From Lysobacter soyae (GTDB lineage: Bacteria > Pseudomonadota > Gammaproteobacteria > Xanthomonadales > Xanthomonadaceae): a stretch of 64,000 nt of DNA. This document shows, one piece after another, positions 59,180 to 64,000 of this stretch. Below the pieces are notes generated by a model. The model was not told the DNA's origin and did no database searches. It saw only the letters and a list, made by a program, of their open reading frames with translations. Numbering within the stretch: position 1 is the stretch's first letter; every line of letters starts with the position of its first letter. A program made the position numbers and the translations under genes. The stretch lies in the NCBI RefSeq assembly GCF_019551435.1, contig NZ_CP080544.1, forward strand, positions 1,798,001-1,862,000, given 5' to 3'.

Positions 59180-62100
59180 TCAGGCCAGTGCCTTGCGTGC
59201 GTTTTGGAACATACGCATCCAAGGCGAACGGTCCTTCCACTCAGGCGGATACCAAGAGAAGTTGGCGGCGCGCAGCGTACGTTCCGGATGCGGCATCAAA
59301 ATGGTGGCACGTCCATCGTCGCTGGTGACACCGGCCATACCACCCGGAGAACCGTTCGGATTTTCCGGGAACAAGGTGGCCACGTCGCCATTGCCGTCCA
59401 CAAAGCGCAGCGCCACACCCACCGAGTTCATCGCGGTGTCATCCGCAAAGGCCATGCGCCCTTCGCCATGCGCCACGATGATGGGCAGTTGCGATCCGGA
59501 CATGCCGTCAAAGAATTTCGACTGCGACGCTTCGATCACGACCTGGGCCAAGCGCGCTTCGTACTGTTCGCTCTTATTGCGCAAGAGCACCGGCCAATGC
59601 GTCGCACCCGGGATGATGTCTTTCAGTTGCGAGAGCATTTGGCAGCCATTGCAAGCACCCAGGCTCAGCGTGTCATCACGATCGAAGAACTGCGCAAACA
59701 TGTCGCGCAGTGCCGGACGTTCGAGAATCGACGTGGCCCAACCACGACCCGCACCCAAGACATCGCCATAGCTGAAACCGCCACAGGCGGCGATGGCTTT
59801 GAAGTCGATGAGGTCATGACGCCCGGCTATCAAATCGCTCATGTGCACGTCGACGGCATCGAAGCCGGCACGCATGAATGCCGAAGCCATTTCGACATGA
59901 CCATTGACGCCCTGCTCGCGCAAGATGGCAACACGCGGCTTCGCGCCCAACGACAACATCGGTGCGGCCACGTCTTCGCCCAAATCGTAGGTCAATTTGG
60001 GGCGCAGACCCTTTCGGGTGAAGTCGCGCTTGAGGTCGAATTCTTCGTCGGCCGATTGCGGGTTGTCGCGCAACTTTTGCATGGCATGGGTCACCGACCA
60101 CCAAGCGTCGAACAGCGATTCCCACGTCCATTCCGCGAGCGTCTTGCCACCGGCTTCGACGCGAATGTCGTCAGACGTGCTCGGCTTGGCAATGCGTTGC
60201 GCGCATTCGATCAACCCGTGACGCGCCACCATGTCGGCAAATGCGGCGCGATCTTCCGCGCGGATTTGGACGATGGCGCCAAGCTCTTCGTTGAACAGGA
60301 CTTCGAAGATGTCTTCATCGCTGCCGTCAGTCCACGCGTCGAGATCGATGTCGAGGCCGCAATGAGAGGCGAAAGCCATTTCGCACAAAGCGGTGAACGC
60401 ACCACCATCCGAACGGTCGTGATAGGCGAGCACCAAGTTGTTCGCACGCGCTTCATTCATCAATTCGAAGAAACCGCGCAACAACGAAGGGTCATCAACG
60501 TCGGGAACGCGATCTTCGGTGCCGGAGCCACCGAAGCCTTCATACACTTGGGCAAGAATCGAACCGCCCAAACGGCGCTGGCCAGCGCCGAGGCCGATCA
60601 ACCACAGTTCGGTCTCGGGTTCTTTCGCAAGCAACGGCGTGAGTTGCGCATGGACATCCTCGACCGGCGCGAACGCGGTGACGATCAGCGACACGGGTGA
60701 GACCACATTGTGCGTCCCCGACGCATCGCTCCACTGCGCTTGCATCGACAAGGAATCCTTGCCGACGGGAATGCTGAGGTCGAGGTCGGGGCACAATGCC
60801 ATGCCGATAGCTTGCACGGCGTCATACAGGAGTGCGTCTTCGCCCGGGTGACCGGCTGCCGCCATCCAGTTCGCCGACAGCTTCACGCGATTCAAGGCCG
60901 ACACCGGTGCGGCACACAAATTCGTAATCGCTTCACCGACCGCCATCCGCGCGGCTGCCGCCGAATTGATCAGCGCCAACGGCGTGCGTTCGCCGATCGC
61001 CATCACTTCACCGGCGTTGCCTTCGTAGCCGGCAAAAGTGATCGCGCAATCGGCAACCGGCATCTGCCACGGACCGACCATCTGATCACGTGCCGTGAGG
61101 CCGCCCACCGTGCGATCACCAATCGTGATCAAGAAAGATTTGGACGCAACCGTCGGATGCGACAACACGCGCAGTGCGGTTTCGCGCAGGTCGAGCTTGC
61201 CGGTATCCAATACCGCCCAAGCGGTTTCCGCCGGCCATTGCGTATCCCGATGCATCTTCGGCGCCTTGCCGAACAACACATCCATCGGCAAGTCAATCGC
61301 CCACTCAGTACCCCCTTCTCCACTCCGTGGAGAAGGTGCCCGCAGGGCGGATGAGGCGCTCTGTCCAGATGAGGTGCTCTCAACCCGAGCCCCATACCCC
61401 ACCACCAACCGCTCCTCCTGCGTCGCATGACCCACGACGCCGAACGGACAACGCTCGCGATGGCAAATGGCGGCGAACTCGGCCACACGATCGGCTGGAA
61501 TACCCAGCACATAGCGCTCTTGTGATTCGTTGCACCACAACTGCATGGGTGACAGCGACGGATCGTCACTCGGGACATGATCAAGATCGATCACGCCGCC
61601 GACACCCGAGTCATGCAGCAGCTCGGGGATGGCGTTCGACAATCCGCCGGCACCGACGTCATGCACCGAACGAATCGGATTGCGCGCGCCCAAGGCGACG
61701 CAGGCATCGATCACTTCTTGCGCGCGACGCTCCATTTCGGCGTTGTCGCGCTGCACCGACGCGAAGTCCAGCGCCTCGTTGCTTTCACCGGAGGTGACCG
61801 AACTGGCCGCACCGCCGCCAAGTCCAATCAACATGGCCGGCCCGCCCAACACGATCACGGCGTCACCGGGGGACAGACGGCGCTTCTCGACCAAAGCACG
61901 ATCAATGCTGCCGAGTCCACCGGCCAGCATGATCGGCTTGTCGTAGGCGCGGATCAGGCCGGGCTTTTCGACGACTTCGAAGGCGCGGAAGTAGCCGGTC
62001 AAATTGGGCCGGCCGAATTCGTTATTGAAAGCGGCGGCGCCGATCGGGCCGTCGAGCATGATTTCGAATGCAGAGGCCATGCGCGGATTCAACGCGCGCT

Positions 62101-63133
62101 CCCCTTCCCATTCGCGTTTCAAGCCGGGCACGCGCAAGTGCGACACCGAGAATCCGGCCAAGCCGCCCTTGGGTTTGCCGCCACGACCGGTGGCGCCTTC
62201 ATCGCGAATCTCGCCGCCGGCACCGGTCGCCGCACCGGCAAAGGGTGAAATGGCGGTCGGGTGGTTATGCGTTTCCACCTTGATGGCGAACGCCGACGGC
62301 TGCATTTCGGTCAGGTGATAGACGCCGCTGGCACCGTCGATGCGCAAGTTGCGCGTTCCGTAACCCTCGACAACCGCCGCATTGTCGCTGTAGGCCGACA
62401 AGGTGTACTCAGGCGTTTTCGCATGCGTGTTCTTGATCATGCGGAACAGCGATTGCGGCTGTTCACGACCGTCGATCGACCAAGTCGCGTTGAAAATCTT
62501 GTGGCGGCAATGCTCGGAATTCGCTTGCGCAAACATCATCAATTCGACGTCGTGCGGATCGCGGCCTAGCGCTTGAAAGCGGTCTTTCAAATAGACGATT
62601 TCATCGTCCGCCAACGCCAGACCAAGGCGCGCATTCGCGGCCTCGATGGTTGCTACGGGAACAACCTCCAGGGCCTGGCGTTCGGGCACCTCAAACAGGC
62701 GCATCGCCGCTTCCGCGCTGGCATGCACGGATTGGGTCATGGGGTCGTGCAGCACGTTTTGCAGTGCCTGTTGGGTCGCCGCATCCGACGGCCAATTCAA
62801 CAGATCCAGACGGGTGCCGCGTTCGACACGTTGCACCGCGAGATTTGCGCCGTGAAGCAGTTCGGTGGCCTTGCTCGACCAAGGCGAAATCGTGCCGACA
62901 CGTGAGGTGACAAACAAGGACGTGGCATCGGCCGCGGCCGGCTCAGCTTCGGGCTTCGCCTGCAGGATGCGCTCGAGAACCGGGAGCGACACGTCGGCCG
63001 CATCCTTTCGCAGTACCCAATACGTGTGCCAAGCGCCCAGGATACGGACGTCGGGATGGATGGTTTGCAGGCGCGCCTGCAGTCTCTCAAGCCGGAACGG
63101 CGACAGGGCCGACTGGCCCTCGAGCACGATCAT
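59180..63133 (-). CDS. purL: phosphoribosylformylglycinamidine synthase (large fused PurL)
   Basis: The 1317-residue enzyme makes FGAM in purine synthesis, using glutamine. The N-terminal domain is followed by two PurM-like halves: [37 protein letters not shown] and [17 protein letters not shown]. The second half has [14 protein letters not shown] and [19 protein letters not shown]. The C-terminal glutaminase has nucleophile Cys in [11 protein letters not shown] and PHPERTLR. E. coli PurL has 1295 residues. Residues ~584-608 are the translation of a palindromic repeat (copy 7) in the loop before [16 protein letters not shown]. The frame is intact on both sides. Confidence 0.97.
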   Translation of the reverse strand: MIVLEGQSALSPFRLERLQARLQTIHPDVRILGAWHTYWVLRKDAADVSLPVLERILQAKPEAEPAAADATSLFVTSRVGTISPWSSKATELLHGANLAVQRVERGTRLDLLNWPSDAATQQALQNVLHDPMTQSVHASAEAAMRLFEVPERQALEVVPVATIEAANARLGLALADDEIVYLKDRFQALGRDPHDVELMMFAQANSEHCRHKIFNATWSIDGREQPQSLFRMIKNTHAKTPEYTLSAYSDNAAVVEGYGTRNLRIDGASGVYHLTEMQPSAFAIKVETHNHPTAISPFAGAATGAGGEIRDEGATGRGGKPKGGLAGFSVSHLRVPGLKREWEGERALNPRMASAFEIMLDGPIGAAAFNNEFGRPNLTGYFRAFEVVEKPGLIRAYDKPIMLAGGLGSIDRALVEKRRLSPGDAVIVLGGPAMLIGLGGGAASSVTSGESNEALDFASVQRDNAEMERRAQEVIDACVALGARNPIRSVHDVGAGGLSNAIPELLHDSGVGGVIDLDHVPSDDPSLSPMQLWCNESQERYVLGIPADRVAEFAAICHRERCPFGVVGHATQEERLVVGYGARVESTSSGQSASSALRAPSPRSGEGGTEWAIDLPMDVLFGKAPKMHRDTQWPAETAWAVLDTGKLDLRETALRVLSHPTVASKSFLITIGDRTVGGLTARDQMVGPWQMPVADCAITFAGYEGNAGEVMAIGERTPLALINSAAAARMAVGEAITNLCAAPVSALNRVKLSANWMAAAGHPGEDALLYDAVQAIGMALCPDLDLSIPVGKDSLSMQAQWSDASGTHNVVSPVSLIVTAFAPVEDVHAQLTPLLAKEPETELWLIGLGAGQRRLGGSILAQVYEGFGGSGTEDRVPDVDDPSLLRGFFELMNEARANNLVLAYHDRSDGGAFTALCEMAFASHCGLDIDLDAWTDGSDEDIFEVLFNEELGAIVQIRAEDRAAFADMVARHGLIECAQRIAKPSTSDDIRVEAGGKTLAEWTWESLFDAWWSVTHAMQKLRDNPQSADEEFDLKRDFTRKGLRPKLTYDLGEDVAAPMLSLGAKPRVAILREQGVNGHVEMASAFMRAGFDAVDVHMSDLIAGRHDLIDFKAIAACGGFSYGDVLGAGRGWATSILERPALRDMFAQFFDRDDTLSLGACNGCQMLSQLKDIIPGATHWPVLLRNKSEQYEARLAQVVIEASQSKFFDGMSGSQLPIIVAHGEGRMAFADDTAMNSVGVALRFVDGNGDVATLFPENPNGSPGGMAGVTSDDGRATILMPHPERTLRAANFSWYPPEWKDRSPWMRMFQNARKALA
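61311..61380. repeat. REP-like element inside purL (copy 7) with a short tandem duplication
   Basis: On the minus strand AGCGCCTCATCCGCCC-tgc-GGGCACCTTCTCC with stem TCTCCAC/GTGGAGA spans 61360-61311. At its outer end GATGAGGCGCTCT is repeated imperfectly as GATGAGGTGCTCT (61350-61362 and 61369-61381). The purL frame runs straight through it. Confidence 0.9.
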
Positions 63134-63184
63134 GTGGGCAAAAACCCTTGCGGAATCGGGCCTCTAATTGTACCCGTTTGCGAC

Positions 63185-63988
63185 TTACTTCGAGACAGAC
63201 TCCAACCATTGCAACAGATCACTCGGACTCAGGTAGCCCGGTGCGGCTTGGCCGTTTGCGGCAATGATCATCGGCGTGCCCTTCAAACCGGCGCGCTGCC
63301 CCATCGAATAATGTTTGGCGACCGGCGAAGTGCAGCGGATTTTTGCCGGCAACTTGCCGCTCTTCGCATCGGTGAGTGCTTTGTTGCGATTCGGTGCACA
63401 CCAAATGTTGGCCATGACTTCGGCGTCTTCCGACGCCATGCCCATGCGCGGGAACGCCAAATATTCGACCGCGATCCCGGCCTTGTTGTAGGCCGCGATC
63501 TCGCTGTGAAGCTTGCGGCAATAGCCACATTCGTAGTCTGTGAACACACTGACCGTGTATTTGGGATTGGCGGGAGCAAATACAATGCGTTCCGACTTCG
63601 GCGCCGTGGCCAGCAGTTCCTTGCGGAAGCTGTCCATGCTGCGCTCGCTCAAGTCCTTCTTCTGCGTCATGTCAAAGACCGACCCTTGCATCAGATACTT
63701 GCCGTCGTCGGATACGTACGCCGTCGTTCCGGCAACAATCACCTCGCGATAGCCCGGGAACGGCGCGGGTCCCACGCGATCCACTTCCAATTGCGAATTG
63801 ATTTTTTTGATCGCCGCCACCGCCCGGGCATCCGGTGTGCCGGCAGCGGGCGCGGCGGGCTTCAATTCGGCTGACAGCGGCGCTTGATTGGCGGGCGCGG
63901 CGGTTTGCTCGGCATCTGCGACGGCAGGTTTGGCACACGCGCCGAGTGACAAGGTGGCGAGGGCGAAGAGGGTCAGCAAACTGCGCAT
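63185..63988 (-). CDS. dsbC: DsbC-like thiol:disulfide interchange protein
   Basis: The 267-residue protein starts at the ATG at 63988; a TTG before it would add one residue. It has a signal peptide ending SLGACA, which also reads as a lipobox with Cys18. An Ala/Pro-rich linker follows (~20-50). The DsbC dimerisation domain (~52-125) has GYREVIVAGTTAYVSDDGKY. The thioredoxin domain has SVFTDYECGYCRKLHSE with the active-site CGYC (154-157) and GLKGTPMIIAANG with the cis-Pro. It would isomerise wrong disulfides in the periplasm. The upstream region lies outside the window. Confidence 0.9.
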   Translation of the reverse strand: MRSLLTLFALATLSLGACAKPAVADAEQTAAPANQAPLSAELKPAAPAAGTPDARAVAAIKKINSQLEVDRVGPAPFPGYREVIVAGTTAYVSDDGKYLMQGSVFDMTQKKDLSERSMDSFRKELLATAPKSERIVFAPANPKYTVSVFTDYECGYCRKLHSEIAAYNKAGIAVEYLAFPRMGMASEDAEVMANIWCAPNRNKALTDAKSGKLPAKIRCTSPVAKHYSMGQRAGLKGTPMIIAANGQAAPGYLSPSDLLQWLESVSK

Positions 63989-64000
63989 CAAACGAACTTC

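Overview
The window comes from a moderately GC-rich gammaproteobacterium of the Xanthomonas/Lysobacter group (order Lysobacterales). The evidence is gene order: sucCD next to pilSR, then pilA, pilB, pilC, pilD and coaE; a complete dcw cell-wall cluster that runs through lpxC to dciA, an M23 peptidase and secA; and rnpB just upstream of mraZ. Nearly all coding space holds conserved housekeeping genes. No CRISPR array, prophage, insertion sequence or tRNA was seen.

Layout. (1) 1-4265, minus: the first ~1420 codons of a giant secreted adhesin with an ESPR-type signal peptide; its 3' end lies outside the window. (2) 4407-6537: sucCD, read leftward into a terminator. (3) 6812-19839: type IV pilus block pilS, pilR, pilA1, a GT-C/TPR membrane glycosyltransferase candidate, pilA2, pilB, pilC, pilD, then coaE. 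Both pilin genes have sigma-54 promoters. A leftward glycosyltransferase/methyltransferase/flippase operon sits between pilA2 and pilB. (4) 19984-22456: a Nudix-ThiE fusion gene and four small two-helix membrane proteins of unknown role. (5) 22579-27922: secA, an M23 peptidase, dciA and lpxC. (6) 28064-43673, all minus: mraZ-rsmH-ftsL-ftsI-murE-murF-mraY-ftsW-murG-murC-ddl-ftsQ-ftsA-ftsZ. Stop and start codons overlap at every junction from rsmH/ftsL to ftsQ/ftsA, and five decameric MraZ boxes lie upstream. (7) 43979-46734: rnpB, rsmI, a shortened lpoA and yraN. (8) 46765-53325, minus: glyA-nrdR-ribD-ribE-ribBA-ribH-nusB-thiL. (9) 53503-63988: an RcnB-like protein, ettA, pyrF, a DUF3667 membrane protein, two GT2 glycosyltransferases, purL and a DsbC-like protein.

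The most unusual signal is a dispersed family of palindromic elements. Each unit starts AGCGCCTCATCC, carries a short G/C stem-loop, then CACCTTCTCC and a TCTCCA/TGGAGA stem-loop; complete copies are two inverted units. Seven copies occur. Two lie in frame inside genes, purL and the Nudix-ThiE fusion, where they are predicted to be translated, much like Rickettsia palindromic elements. Other points worth following are the pilin/GT-C/pilin cassette, a RibBA whose GTP cyclohydrolase half has lost its zinc cysteines, a strong terminator inside the 5' end of yraN, and a head-to-head overlap of dciA with the M23 peptidase gene.

All functional names rest on reading motifs and gene order by eye; no database search was run.
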